From: Sphingobacterium bovisgrunnientis
GTDB taxonomy: Bacteria > Bacteroidota > Bacteroidia > Sphingobacteriales > Sphingobacteriaceae
DNA length: 64,000 nucleotides
NCBI RefSeq assembly: GCF_009829085.1
Contig: NZ_WUQY01000006.1
Coordinates: forward strand, 60,616-124,615
Reading direction: 5' to 3'
A program made the translations under genes and the position numbers. The number at the start of each line of letters is the position of its first letter. Within the stretch, counting starts at the first letter, position 1. The notes below the pieces were generated by a model. The model searched no databases, was not told the origin of the DNA, and was given only the letters and a program-made list of their open reading frames with translations. Below are positions 17,665-27,932 of this stretch, piece after piece.

Positions 17665-20634
17665 ATGGATTATTCGCATAAATCAATTGAGCAGAAGTGG
17701 CAAAAGTTTTGGGCTGAGCACGCGACGTTTAAGACGTCTGAGTCTACTGAAAAGCCTAAATATTATGTATTAGATATGTTCCCTTATCCATCGGGAGCGG
17801 GATTGCACGTGGGGCATCCACTGGGTTACATCGCTTCAGATATTTTTTCACGTTACAAAAGATTAAAGGGTTTCAATGTATTGCACCCTATGGGCTATGA
17901 CTCATTTGGTCTTCCTGCGGAACAATACGCTATCCAAACTGGACAGCATCCAGCAATTACAACAGAAACAAACATCAATCGCTACCGTGAGCAATTGGAT
18001 AATATTGGTTTCTCTTTTGATTGGTCACGTGAAGTGCGTACTTCAGATCCTGCTTACTACAAGTGGACGCAATGGATTTTTATGCAATTGTTCAACGCTT
18101 GGTACAATAAAGATGCCGACAAAGCTGAATCAATTGATACTTTAATTGCGAAGTTTGAAACTACTGGTTCACAAAATATTAATGCGGAATCAGATGAAGA
18201 TGTGCTGGCTTTTACTGCAGAAGATTGGAAAGCATTTTCAGAAGAAGAACAACAAAAAGAAATCTTAAAATATAGATTAGCTTATCTACGCGAATCTACT
18301 GTAAACTGGTGTGCAGCACTAGGTACAGTATTGGCTAATGATGAGGTGATCAATGGGGTATCGGAGCGTGGTGGATATTCAGTAGAACAAAAGAAAATGA
18401 TGCAATGGTCTATGCGTATCACTGCATATGCTGACCGTTTGTTGCGTGGGTTGGATACTATCGATTGGCCAGAGCCTTTGATTGAGATGCAACGCAACTG
18501 GATTGGTAAATCTGTGGGTGCATCGGTGAAGTTTCCAGTTCCGCAATTGGATACTAATATTGAAGTTTTCACGACCCGTGTAGATACAATTTTCGGAGTT
18601 TCATTTGTGGTATTAGCGCCAGAACATGAGTTAGTTTCTGCTTTAACTACGGATGCTCAAAAAGCTGAAGTTGAATCTTATATCGATAAAACGTCGAAGA
18701 AATCGGAATTGGATCGTATGGCAGATACTAAAACGGTTTCAGGAGCTTTCACAGGTTCGTACGCGAAACATCCAATCACGGGTGAAGACGTTCAAATCTG
18801 GATTGCTGATTACGTGTTAGCAGGGTACGGAACAGGAGCGGTCATGGCGGTTCCTTCAGGTGATCAGCGTGATTATATATTTGCAAAACATTTCAATTTG
18901 CCTATTATTCCGATTTCGGATTCTCAAAATATCGAAGAGGAAGCTGATCCAAATAAAGATGGCAAATACATCAATTCGGGCTTTATCAATGGTATGACGT
19001 ACCAAGAAGCAGTTCCTGCTTTGATTGCGAAGTTGGAAGAGTTGAAATTGGGTAAAGCAAAAATCAACTTCCGTATGCGTGATGCGATCTTTGGTCGTCA
19101 GCGTTATTGGGGAGAGCCAGTTCCGGTTTATTTCAAAAATGGTTTGCCATACTTGATTAAAGAAGAGGAATTGCCTTTATTGCTTCCTGAAGTGGATAAA
19201 TACTTGCCTACAGAAACAGGTGAACCACCTCTAGGTCGTGCCGAAAACTGGAAATACCAAGATCAATACGAGTACGAATTGAGTACGATGCCAGGTTGGG
19301 CGGGTTCGTCATGGTATTGGTTCCGTTATATGGATCCTCAAAATACTGAAAGCTTTGCATCAAAAGAAGCTACTGCATATTGGAAAGCTGTGGATTTATA
19401 CATTGGTGGTTCTGAGCACGCTACAGGTCACTTGTTGTACTCACGCTTCTGGAACAAATTCTTGAAAGATTTAGGTTTCCACAATGAGGAAGAGCCTTTC
19501 AAAAAATTGATCAACCAAGGTATGATTCAAGGTCGTTCGAACTTTGTTTATAGACTAAATAATTATTCAACTAGCGGTATTGAAGATTCAATAAGAAATA
19601 TATTTATTTCTTATAATCATTATAATTTGTTTAAATCAGTAACAAATAGTTTTGACAACAATCAATATTTGTTCCTTTTGCCAGATGGTATTTTTTATAA
19701 TGAAACTGATAAAGTAGAAGAATTATCATTTTTTGGAGAGGAGTTGGGTAAAATCATATATTCTAAATATCCTGATCTAGATCAAGTTATATTGCCAAAG
19801 GATGCATTTAGTCCACTTCACGTAGACGTAAATATCGTTCATAACGATATTTTAGATACAAAGAAATTCAAATCATTCCGTCCAGATTTTACGGACGCAG
19901 AATTTGTGTTGGAAGATGGCAAATATATCTGTGGTACTGAGGTAGAGAAGATGTCAAAATCGAAATTCAACGTTGTAAATCCGGATGATATTATCGCGAA
20001 TTTCGGTGCGGATACGCTACGTTTATACGAAATGTTCTTAGGTCCTCTGGAACAGTCAAAGCCTTGGAACACAAATGGTATTGAGGGCGTATATAAATTC
20101 TTACGTAAGGTGTGGAGATTATTCCACGATGCAGAAGGAAACTTCAATGTTTCGGACGAAGAACCTACAAAAGCGGAATACAAAGCATTACACAAAATCA
20201 TCAAAAAAGTAGAAGATGATATCGAGCGTTTTTCGTTTAATACATCGGTTTCTGCCTTTATGATTTGTGTGAATGAATTGACGGATCTGAAATGTAACAA
20301 GCGCAAAATCCTTCAAGATCTAATCGTTGTGTTGGAGCCTTACGCTCCGCATATCACAGAAGAGCTTTGGGCTTTATTGGGTAATGAAGCAGGAACTATT
20401 TCTTACGCAGCATATCCAAAATTCAATCCGGAGTATTTAGTAGAATCAGAGTTCGCTTATCCAGTATCGGTAAATGGTAAGATGAAAATGAATCTTCCTT
20501 TGGCATTAGACTTAGATGCGAAAGCGGTAGAAGAAATTGTCTTAGCAAATGCAGATGTACAACGCTATTTGGATGGTAAAGCCGTGAAGAAGCTCATCTT
20601 TGTAAAAGGTAAGATTATAAATATCGTAGTTTAA
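17665..20634 (+). CDS. leuS: Leucyl-tRNA synthetase with an unusual insert
   Basis: Charges tRNA-Leu with leucine. The 989-residue enzyme has the HIGH box as HVGH at 48-51, the CP1 editing domain (about 225-420, with [20 protein letters not shown] and [16 protein letters not shown]), the KMSKS loop at 762-766, and the C-terminal anticodon domain ([15 protein letters not shown]). Between GRSNFVYR and [14 protein letters not shown], residues about 631-717, lies a segment that is clearly longer than the linker I would expect there in Bacteroidota; its DNA (about 19555-19815) is markedly more AT-rich than the flanks. The frame is intact, so the enzyme is presumably functional. A single gene with terminator. 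Confidence 0.96.
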   Translation: MDYSHKSIEQKWQKFWAEHATFKTSESTEKPKYYVLDMFPYPSGAGLHVGHPLGYIASDIFSRYKRLKGFNVLHPMGYDSFGLPAEQYAIQTGQHPAITTETNINRYREQLDNIGFSFDWSREVRTSDPAYYKWTQWIFMQLFNAWYNKDADKAESIDTLIAKFETTGSQNINAESDEDVLAFTAEDWKAFSEEEQQKEILKYRLAYLRESTVNWCAALGTVLANDEVINGVSERGGYSVEQKKMMQWSMRITAYADRLLRGLDTIDWPEPLIEMQRNWIGKSVGASVKFPVPQLDTNIEVFTTRVDTIFGVSFVVLAPEHELVSALTTDAQKAEVESYIDKTSKKSELDRMADTKTVSGAFTGSYAKHPITGEDVQIWIADYVLAGYGTGAVMAVPSGDQRDYIFAKHFNLPIIPISDSQNIEEEADPNKDGKYINSGFINGMTYQEAVPALIAKLEELKLGKAKINFRMRDAIFGRQRYWGEPVPVYFKNGLPYLIKEEELPLLLPEVDKYLPTETGEPPLGRAENWKYQDQYEYELSTMPGWAGSSWYWFRYMDPQNTESFASKEATAYWKAVDLYIGGSEHATGHLLYSRFWNKFLKDLGFHNEEEPFKKLINQGMIQGRSNFVYRLNNYSTSGIEDSIRNIFISYNHYNLFKSVTNSFDNNQYLFLLPDGIFYNETDKVEELSFFGEELGKIIYSKYPDLDQVILPKDAFSPLHVDVNIVHNDILDTKKFKSFRPDFTDAEFVLEDGKYICGTEVEKMSKSKFNVVNPDDIIANFGADTLRLYEMFLGPLEQSKPWNTNGIEGVYKFLRKVWRLFHDAEGNFNVSDEEPTKAEYKALHKIIKKVEDDIERFSFNTSVSAFMICVNELTDLKCNKRKILQDLIVVLEPYAPHITEELWALLGNEAGTISYAAYPKFNPEYLVESEFAYPVSVNGKMKMNLPLALDLDAKAVEEIVLANADVQRYLDGKAVKKLIFVKGKIINIVV

Positions 20635-20654
20635 GTATACTTACAGCTTAAAAG

Positions 20655-20687
20655 AAAGCCTCAAAATGTAAATTTCGAGGCTTTTTT
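20655..20687 (+). terminator. Terminator of leuS
   Basis: AAAGCCTC and GAGGCTTT pair (with extra pairing in the arms) around the intervening AT-rich loop, followed by TTTTTT. It begins 20 bases after the leuS stop and abuts the end of the convergent minus-strand gene. Confidence 0.85.
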
Positions 20688-21457
20688 CTATTCTTCATCT
20701 TTTACGGAGAAGATATTAAAGAGTTTTTTGAGTCTTTGTTTTATTGAACTGTTTGTTTCTTGGGTGGAAGAACCTTTCTGTTGTTCGATTTGCTGAATCG
20801 AATTAATTACTTTATTGAATGTATGTTTCACTCTTGAATTAGGCTCAACAATGACTTCACCTACTTCAAGTATCTCCTCTATTAATATTACGTTTATGAC
20901 TTCATTTTTTTGATATGGAAGAATATTGATATCTTTCTTCACATAGCCTATAAGTCTAGCTTCGTAGAATATGTTCGTGTTATTCTGAATTGGAATTTTT
21001 ATATGTCCTTTGCTATCTGCATGGAAGTATTTTTTTGTGTTTTTTTCGTAAATGACTGCATGAGGTAATATTTTGTTATTGATGTCAATAAATTTTAAAG
21101 TTACGCTATCTTCTGATGTCGATAATTTTAAATTTGCTGTTGTTATCTGTTGTTTGTCTATTGGTGAAGTAGTAATATTATGAGCTTTCAAATTATTCCA
21201 ACTTGTTAAAAGAGAAATGATGCGCTGATGGATAACCAGTTCATACGATTTAAATGAACTAATTCTGTGTATGTTGGGGATTTCATTCTACCACAAACCT
21301 TCTGATTGGATTTTTGAATATAGCTCACAATATCCTTTGTTTCCCAATTTGTAAAATCGACAACTTCCGTATTGCAGACTTTGCACATTCGTCCAAGTTC
21401 GGAAGGAGACATACCTTCATATTTTTCGTTACAGGGATTTGGAATTTTGACATTCAT
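20688..21457 (-). pseudogene. Frameshifted gene: Cys-rich N-terminus plus membrane helix plus carboxypeptidase-regulatory-like domain
   Basis: Two frames read as one gene. The first (21457-21206) begins MNVKIPNPCNEKYEGMSPSELGRMCKVCNTEVVDFTNW and KVCGRM, a Cys-containing opening common to a family of Bacteroidota membrane proteins. The second, from about 21228 to 20688, continues with IISLLTSWNNLKAHNITTSP and then a beta-rich domain (LKFIDINNKILPHAVIYEKNTKKYFHADSKGHIKI) of the carboxypeptidase-regulatory type. Adding one base near 21226-21229 joins NRMNWLSISA to IISLLTSW, restoring a membrane helix and a protein of about 255 residues. The second half alone would have to start at a TTG. Probably a recently inactivated gene, or a base error. 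The function is not known. Confidence 0.65.
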
Positions 21458-21606
21458 AGCAAGTGATTATATTTTAACTAAATATACTTGGAATTTAGCT
21501 TTATTTTGAAAAATATAGCAAACATAAGTATCTTGATGGATTATTTGATTCCAATCCTTAAGATTGAATCAATGTTAAATAATCATTTATACATCAAGCA
21601 AAACCT

Positions 21607-22725
21607 ATGAAATCTAAGCTGAAGCTGTTTTTATTGTTATTATTTCTTCCGAGCATTCTTTTAGCTCAAAAACTTCCTAAAAAGAAAGAAGTTCTGCGTG
21701 TTCTGAATTTGTCTAACGCTTATTGGCAAGAAAAAAATCCTGCCGAAAAATGGGCGTTTTGGGATATTGCTGCTTACCATACTGGAAATATGGAAGCTTA
21801 TAAGATAACAAAGCACAAAAACTTTCTGAATTATTCAATCCGTTGGGCTGAACACAATGAGTGGAAAGGTGCGAAATCCAACAATAAATCTGAGTGGAAA
21901 TATAGCTACGGAGAAAAAGATGATTATGTATTGTTTGGTGATTGGCAGATATGTTTTCAGACCTATATCGATTTATACAATCTAGCACCTGCGGATTATA
22001 AAATAGCACGCGCAAAAGAGGTTATGGAATACCAAATGAGCACTTCGCAAACTGATTATTGGTGGTGGGCCGATGGGCTTTATATGGTGATGCCTGTTAT
22101 GACTAAATTGTACAATTTAACTGGACAAGAAATTTATTTGGATAAGTTGAATACTTATTTTGAGTATGCAAACAGTATCATGTTTGATGCTGAAGAAAAT
22201 CTTTACTACAGGGATGCTAAATACGTGTATCCTAAACATAAATCGGCAAATGGTAAGAAAGATTTTTGGGCGAGGGGTGATGGTTGGGTACTAGCTGGTC
22301 TAGCAAAAGTGTTGGAAGATTTACCACAGGATTCTAAATATAGAGCTTCGTTTGAGGATAAGTTTGTAAAGATGGCAAAGGCGGTCAAAAACTCGCAGCA
22401 GCCCGAAGGCTATTGGACACGTAGCATGTTGGATAAAGACCATGCACCAGGTCCCGAAACGAGCGGAACGGCTTTCTTTACGTATGGAATATTGTGGGGA
22501 ATTAATAACGGACATTTAAATAAAAAAGAATTTTTACCTACTGTACAAAAATCTTGGAGCTATTTAACAAATGTCGCTTTACAACAAAACGGACATTTGG
22601 GTTATGTACAGCCAATTGGCGAACGAGCTATTCCGGGGCAAATTGTGGATCAAAATTCGACTGCACCTTTTGGTGTTGGCGCTTTCTTATTAGCTGCGGC
22701 TGAAATGTATCGTTTGGTTAAATAA
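21607..22725 (+). CDS. GH88/GH105 family unsaturated uronyl hydrolase-like glycosidase
   Basis: A 372-residue exported protein (signal peptide MKSKLKLFLLLLFLPSILLAQ) with the alpha/alpha-barrel pattern of GH88/GH105 (YteR-like): WAFWDIAAYHTGNMEAY early, DYWWWADGLYMVMPVMTKLYNLTG in the middle, KDFWARGDGWVLAGLAKVLEDLP, and GPETSGTAFFTYGILWGINNG late. The conserved aspartates of the WWADGLYM and ARGDGW segments match the catalytic regions of the family. These enzymes release unsaturated galacturonic acid from rhamnogalacturonan or related oligosaccharides after lyase action, in the periplasm here. It is followed after 13 bases by a DUF2264 gene, so the two form one unit. No SusC/SusD pair is beside them. 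Confidence 0.88.
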   Translation: MKSKLKLFLLLLFLPSILLAQKLPKKKEVLRVLNLSNAYWQEKNPAEKWAFWDIAAYHTGNMEAYKITKHKNFLNYSIRWAEHNEWKGAKSNNKSEWKYSYGEKDDYVLFGDWQICFQTYIDLYNLAPADYKIARAKEVMEYQMSTSQTDYWWWADGLYMVMPVMTKLYNLTGQEIYLDKLNTYFEYANSIMFDAEENLYYRDAKYVYPKHKSANGKKDFWARGDGWVLAGLAKVLEDLPQDSKYRASFEDKFVKMAKAVKNSQQPEGYWTRSMLDKDHAPGPETSGTAFFTYGILWGINNGHLNKKEFLPTVQKSWSYLTNVALQQNGHLGYVQPIGERAIPGQIVDQNSTAPFGVGAFLLAAAEMYRLVK

Positions 22726-22738
22726 AATTCATAAATAG

Positions 22739-24658
22739 ATGTTAAATAAAAAATTACAGTACGTAATCTGTCTTTTATTGTGCTTAAGCGTGAGATATAC
22801 AGAAGCACAAACTGTCTTTGAAATTCAAAATCCAGATAAACAATTAAGTCCGTTGACAGGCATGAATAGGGAGCATTGGAAAGATGCTGCAAAATATTTG
22901 TTGCATGGTGCATTTACTTATGTAAATACGGTAGATGATCCATTTATTTTTCCAAAACAACCGGGACGTAGCTATCCACGTGATGGCAAGCACAATGCTA
23001 CCGAACTATTGGAAGGATTGTGTAGAACGTTATTTCTTGCCTCGCCTTTATTAAGAGAGGAACCAAATCTAAAGCTTAATAATATCGCATTAGCAGAATA
23101 TTACAGAAATCAGATAATTAGATTATCAAATCCCAATAGCCGAACATACATAGCTCATCGTGCAAAAAATGGTGGCCCAAGTCAGATTTTAGTTGAATTT
23201 GGTGCTTTGTCTATTTCATTAAAAGCTGCGCAAGAGGTATTATGGGATCCATTAACGCAAGCGCAAAAGGATCAATTGGCAGCGCTGATGTTAAGCTATG
23301 GCGATGGACCTACAATTGATATGAATTGGCGATTCTTCAATATTTTTATTTTAAGTTTTTTCAAGGATCAGGGGTATAAGGTTAATGAAGCCAAGTTGGA
23401 AGAGCTTTTGCAAAAGGTACTGAAAGATTATAAAGGTCAAGGTTGGTACACGGATAGTCCTTTCTACGATTATTACAGCATGTGGGCTTTTCAAATGTTT
23501 GGCGGTTTATGGTCAGATATGTTTGGTGAAAAGCAATATCCGCAGTATGCAGTACAGTTTATGCAGAACTTACGTGATTTAGCGGATACTTATCCCTATA
23601 TGTTTGATGAGCAAGGCAAAATGATTATGTATGGTCGTAGTATTGCATACCGTATGGGGGCTTCTTCACCGTTACCGTTATTGGCTCATTTGAAAAATAA
23701 GGAAGGTGTAAATTTTGGATGGATGCGCCGCATTGCTTCAGGTACATTGTTGCAATTTCTTCAGCATCCTGAATTTTTGAAAGATGGACTTCCAACGCTA
23801 GGGTTTTATGGTCCTTTTGAACCAGCAGTTCAAGAGTATAGTTGTCGAGCGAGTGTATTTTGGTTAGGGAAAGTGTTTATTACATCTTTGCTATTGGCAA
23901 ATGATAATATTTTTTGGACAGCTAAAGAAAACAATGGCGCTTGGGAAAAAGAAATTCCAAAGGCAAAATTAGTCCAAAAGTATTCCGAAGGTTCAAATGT
24001 TCTGATTACCGATTATGCGAATATTGGTGCTTCGGAAATCCGAGCATGGGCAGGTACGTGGAAGATGGGCTATTACGAAGGAACTGAAAATTACACCAAA
24101 CTTTCCTATAGCAGTGTATTTCCTTGGCAAGCGGATTCTAAAGATGGGACTGTTTCGATGGATTATGCTATTTCAAAACCCGATAACACCTACGAGACAT
24201 TCCGTTATTATATGTTTCAAGATTATTCGGATAATACCTACAAACGAAAAGCTATATGGGCGGCAGATACTACAGTGCAAATAAAATTGACAGACGTAAT
24301 GCAAGCAAATGGTATAGTGCGAAGAGATACCTTATTAAATGCGAAAGGCAAAAAAGTAAATTTTGGTCATTATGCCTTGCCAGAATTCTCGGGTAAATCT
24401 TTAGCACAAAAAGAACAAAAAATAGGTGGACTGAAAGCTACGATTATTGACAATGGAAAATATCAATTGGCATTAATTGCCAAAAAAGGATGGGATAGTG
24501 TAAACGTGGTAAAGTCAACAGGATTACATCCTGAATCAAACACAAGCTACGTTATTCAGGCTTCTACAGAAATAAAAACTGATAAGCATATTTTTGAAAC
24601 GATTTTACTGTTTAAAAAGTCGGGTGAAAAATGGACTAAAGCAGATTTAAAAAAATAA
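22739..24658 (+). CDS. DUF2264 family protein, exported, probable glycan enzyme
   Basis: A 639-residue protein with signal peptide MLNKKLQYVICLLLCLSVRYTEA. The first ~400 residues match DUF2264: MNREHWKDAAKYLLHGAF, RDGKHNATELLEGLCRTLFLASPLL, YSLYDYYSMWAFQMFGGLW-like aromatic blocks and YGRSIAYRMGASSPLP. DUF2264 proteins are predicted alpha/alpha-barrel carbohydrate-active proteins found beside pectin and glycosaminoglycan genes; their reaction is not settled. The rest (about 430-639) is a beta-sandwich-like C-terminal part. It follows the GH105 gene by 13 bases, supporting a shared substrate. Confidence 0.82.
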   Translation: MLNKKLQYVICLLLCLSVRYTEAQTVFEIQNPDKQLSPLTGMNREHWKDAAKYLLHGAFTYVNTVDDPFIFPKQPGRSYPRDGKHNATELLEGLCRTLFLASPLLREEPNLKLNNIALAEYYRNQIIRLSNPNSRTYIAHRAKNGGPSQILVEFGALSISLKAAQEVLWDPLTQAQKDQLAALMLSYGDGPTIDMNWRFFNIFILSFFKDQGYKVNEAKLEELLQKVLKDYKGQGWYTDSPFYDYYSMWAFQMFGGLWSDMFGEKQYPQYAVQFMQNLRDLADTYPYMFDEQGKMIMYGRSIAYRMGASSPLPLLAHLKNKEGVNFGWMRRIASGTLLQFLQHPEFLKDGLPTLGFYGPFEPAVQEYSCRASVFWLGKVFITSLLLANDNIFWTAKENNGAWEKEIPKAKLVQKYSEGSNVLITDYANIGASEIRAWAGTWKMGYYEGTENYTKLSYSSVFPWQADSKDGTVSMDYAISKPDNTYETFRYYMFQDYSDNTYKRKAIWAADTTVQIKLTDVMQANGIVRRDTLLNAKGKKVNFGHYALPEFSGKSLAQKEQKIGGLKATIIDNGKYQLALIAKKGWDSVNVVKSTGLHPESNTSYVIQASTEIKTDKHIFETILLFKKSGEKWTKADLKK

Positions 24659-24660
24659 GC

Positions 24661-24692
24661 AAAATGCCTTCAATAATATGAAGGCATTTTGG
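24661..24692 (+). terminator. Terminator of the GH105-DUF2264 unit
   Basis: AAAATGCCTTCA and TGAAGGCATTTT are perfectly complementary around a six-base loop, directly after the DUF2264 stop at 24658. Confidence 0.88.
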
Positions 24693-24707
24693 TATATTCA
24701 TAACTAT

Positions 24708-25473
24708 ATGACAAAAAAAAAGATCACTCGGAGTTAATTAATAATGGGGAATTTGAATTAGTTGGCTTTCAATATACAATTATGTATATGGCAAGGATTC
24801 ATTCTCAAGCAGAGTTTTTGTTTACCAAAATTTTAATGCTTCGTGATAAGCTTTTTTCGAGTTATGAAGCATCAGAAATAATTGAAGCATTTACTATTAA
24901 AACAATTTGTGATTGGGAATGGTATATTGAAAAAATGATTTGCGAGTGCTTAAAGGAAGACACATCCCAACTTGCGAAACAACTCGAATTGAAACTACCA
25001 AAAACTATTTCTGTTGATGAATGTGTGGCTTATTTAAACGGTTTAGGGTATTTTGATTTGAAGAATGCAAGTAACTTAAAATCAATCTCTAGAAAGAGAT
25101 TAGTCAAAGAAAAAAATCCTTTTGAGAAAATATCAAATGAATCAAAAAAACACATTGATGATTTTTATATTTTGAGAAATTATGTTGCTCATAGAAGTAA
25201 TAAATCAAAAAAACTTTAATAAACATTTATCAAACTTATGATCAAAACGAGTTTATTGAGGTTGGACAATTTTTACTAGAGAAAGCAAATAAAGAAAAAA
25301 TAACTATACGATTTCAAGATTTTGGAGGATCATTTTGGTTAGCAGCATTTAATATTATGGAATTTTTATACCCACTGACATTTAAATGGATAGTTCAAGA
25401 TGAGAAAATATATAACGAAAAATGTCATTTGCGATTTATTTATCTAATGAATTTGAGTCCTAACAAACCTTAA
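24708..25473 (+). pseudogene. HEPN-like protein gene with two poly-A frameshifts
   Basis: A frame from 24722 to 25219 encodes a helical protein (MARIHSQAEFLFTKILMLRDKLFSS..., CDWEWYIEKMICECLK) that ends with FYILRNYVAHRS; RNYVAH fits the Rx4-6H motif of HEPN domains, a nuclease superfamily used in toxins and antiviral systems. A natural start, ATG 24708 (MTKKK), is out of frame by one base at a run of nine A (24713-24721). After the stop at 25219 the protein continues in another frame as TLINIYQTYDQNEFIEV to NKP at 25473; the shift is at seven A (25206-25212). One added A at each run restores a single protein of about 255 residues. So the gene is either phase-variable, decayed, or affected by sequencing error at homopolymers. 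The HEPN call is by motif only. Confidence 0.55.
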
Positions 25474-25526
25474 TAAAGGATGTACAAAAATTGTTTTGAA
25501 TAAGCTTATTAGGTTTAATCAAAATT

Positions 25527-26795
25527 TTAATCAATCAATAATTTCAATAAATCATATTCTGCTTGCCAAATATCTTGTTTAGCTTTTTTATAGGCCATCA
25601 ACGCTTGGCTATATTCTGTTAACAGTATTCTACCTGCTTTATAAGCTTCGTGTTGTTCATTTTTATTTTGAAGTGCAAGTTTTTCTATTTTTCGAAAAGA
25701 ATCGATTTTCCTTTCTGCTGCCGTGATTTTAAGTTTCCGCTGTGTGTCATCGATATTGTCATTGCGCGCAATATCTTGCATCTGTTTACCGATCAAATCA
25801 GTATTCAATGCAATTTTTTGAATCGTTGGCTGCGTCGTGAAATAGCCAGAAAGCGGAATTCGTAAAGCCATATTTACAAAGCTGTTGCCAAACCACTCTT
25901 CTTTACGTGCCAACTTCAACTCATTGCTGAAATATTGCTGTCCGAGATAACCATTAAAACTCAGCGTTGGTAATAATTGGCTCTTGAAAGAAGCCAATTG
26001 CAAAGCCGAAATGCTTTTATCAATTTCTAATGAAGCGATGTCGTAGTTTGTATGGTCAAAGTTTTGAAGGCTATTTCGTATATCTTCAAAATTAGAGGAA
26101 ATATGTTGAATCGTATCCAGATTGCTGTATCTGCGCAACTCTAAATCAGCTTCCTGCAATACTGCCCAAGCATCAAATACTTGTATCGTATGACGTTCCA
26201 ATTCTTGTTGTGCCGCAATATAGTTAGTGGACGGTTCACGTCCTGCTTCGTATCTTTCTTTATTAATGGAAACTATTTCTTCATAGAGCCTTGTGTCTTC
26301 TTGTGCCTGATTATATTGTTCTGTAGCAAATACAATAGAGGCATATGCGAGGGTAGCGTCTTTTTTCCAGTTTTGTAAAGTAAGTTTTTGCTCTAATTCT
26401 GACTTTTGAATTTCTAGTTCCTTTTGTTTTTCTTCCACGCGACGCTTCGGATCAAATATATTCCATTCGACTTGTACACCCGCTTTCGAAGACCATTTTG
26501 TAGCAAACTTTAATGGTATTATCGCGCCTTCTTGCGCATTCGGATCAAATGCAATAGCTGGAACAGGTGTTGTTGGAATAATTAGGTTTCGCTGCAAATT
26601 CGCATCAATATAAAATATAGGTATTCGATTCGATTTAATCTCGAGCAATTCTTGTTTTACAACTTGCGTTTGAACTTGATTTTGCTGGTATTTCAAATTT
26701 TGATCTGCATTCTCCCAAAGCTGTTGTATACTCATTGTTTGCCCTTGTAGCGCAAAGGGGATAATTGCAAATATGTAGGGTATAAATTTTTTCAT
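25527..26795 (-). CDS. TolC family outer membrane efflux protein
   Basis: A 422-residue outer membrane channel subunit with signal peptide MKKFIPYIFAIIPFALQGQ. It shows the TolC/OEP repeats of long helices (QWKKDATLAYASIVFATEQYNQAQEDTRLYEEIVSINKERYEAG, about 150-195, and LQNKNEQHEAYKAGRILLTEYSQALMAYKKAKQDIWQAEYDLLKLL at the end) and a trimeric-channel style repeat organisation. It forms the exit duct for the exporter encoded directly upstream: the permease ends 2 bases before it. Substrate unknown. Confidence 0.92.
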   Translation of the reverse strand: MKKFIPYIFAIIPFALQGQTMSIQQLWENADQNLKYQQNQVQTQVVKQELLEIKSNRIPIFYIDANLQRNLIIPTTPVPAIAFDPNAQEGAIIPLKFATKWSSKAGVQVEWNIFDPKRRVEEKQKELEIQKSELEQKLTLQNWKKDATLAYASIVFATEQYNQAQEDTRLYEEIVSINKERYEAGREPSTNYIAAQQELERHTIQVFDAWAVLQEADLELRRYSNLDTIQHISSNFEDIRNSLQNFDHTNYDIASLEIDKSISALQLASFKSQLLPTLSFNGYLGQQYFSNELKLARKEEWFGNSFVNMALRIPLSGYFTTQPTIQKIALNTDLIGKQMQDIARNDNIDDTQRKLKITAAERKIDSFRKIEKLALQNKNEQHEAYKAGRILLTEYSQALMAYKKAKQDIWQAEYDLLKLLID

Positions 26796-26797
26796 AA

Positions 26798-27931
26798 TTA
26801 AAATACAGAAGCGGGTTCGAGTTTAGCAATCTTGCGAACGGCAAATAATGAGCCACCAACGGAAATCAAAAGCGTGATGAACAACAAAAATAATGCAAAT
26901 CCAGGTGTAATTTCAATGGCTAAGCCCGAGTTGGCAACGCCAAATTTAAATCCAACCAACAGCAACATCGCTATCAAATAACCGATGATTGCGTAAAGGA
27001 AAGCCTGCGCAATAATTAGTTTGTTCACATAGCCTTTGGTAGCTCCGATAGCTTTCAATGTCCCGTAATCTTTGATTCTGTCCAAGGCTGAGGAATACAA
27101 TGTGAGTCCAATAATAAAGAAACCACTGATCATTGCGAAAACAACTAATGTTCCGAAACTCATGCCCATATTTGAACTAATCAAAATTTCTTTGACAGTA
27201 GAGTTTTTCAGTTTTTGAGCATCCCAAGCCTTTAGTTGAGGAAATAGCTGTTCTATATCTTGTTGAACTTGTGCTTTGGATGCGGTATCATTAAGATTAG
27301 CAATGATTATACTCACTTTTGAAGGGGAGGCATTCCCCAAAACAATTGCATTCTCCATGGACGTGTACATCAAGCTTGCACCAAAAGCTTGTGCATTTTT
27401 GGTGATAACACCAATTTTCGCACTCTTTCCATTAATTTCTATGGGTTTATTTACGAAAAGATCAGTTTTCCATGTTTTCGCATTATAAAGTTCAGCAGTC
27501 ACCGAAAATGGTTGTATGAGGTCTGCAATATTACCTTCTTCTATTTTTGCCGAAACAGGTCCCATGATGAATTCAGGGGAGTTTGTCCCAACTAAAGTTA
27601 CACCAGCGGTCTTTCCATCTAAGAAGGAGGCTTGTCCAGCAGCTAATATCACGGGATGTGTAGATTCGACGCCTGGAAGACTAGCGATTTGTTGCACCAA
27701 ACGTTGGTCTATCGCATTGACCGCATTAATGTTTGTACTTTGGGATTCAATGATCCATAGCTGGTTGTCCTTTACAGGCGCATTTCCAACTAAATTTCCC
27801 ATCAATCCCATCAAAAAGAAAAGTAAGCTGAGCTGCTGACCAATCAAAAATATACTTATCACAATCGCTGTGACAATTCCGACACTCTTGGCGCGATCGT
27901 ATTTTTTAAATTTAAAAGCAAGTCCAAGCAT
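26798..27931 (-). CDS. ABC exporter permease, DevC/MacB-like
   Basis: A 377-residue FtsX-type permease: one N-terminal helix (SVGIVTAIVISIFLIGQQLSLLFFLMGLMG), a ~200-residue periplasmic domain (about 45-255), and three C-terminal helices with DYGTLKAIGATKGYVNKLIIAQAF between the first two, the coupling signature of MacB-type transporters. It most resembles DevC, the single-FtsX-domain permease used with a HlyD adaptor and a TolC duct. Gap of 1 base to the adaptor gene upstream and 2 bases to tolC-like downstream, so the set is one operon. Confidence 0.9.
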   Translation of the reverse strand: MLGLAFKFKKYDRAKSVGIVTAIVISIFLIGQQLSLLFFLMGLMGNLVGNAPVKDNQLWIIESQSTNINAVNAIDQRLVQQIASLPGVESTHPVILAAGQASFLDGKTAGVTLVGTNSPEFIMGPVSAKIEEGNIADLIQPFSVTAELYNAKTWKTDLFVNKPIEINGKSAKIGVITKNAQAFGASLMYTSMENAIVLGNASPSKVSIIIANLNDTASKAQVQQDIEQLFPQLKAWDAQKLKNSTVKEILISSNMGMSFGTLVVFAMISGFFIIGLTLYSSALDRIKDYGTLKAIGATKGYVNKLIIAQAFLYAIIGYLIAMLLLVGFKFGVANSGLAIEITPGFALFLLFITLLISVGGSLFAVRKIAKLEPASVF

Positions 27932-27932
27932 A

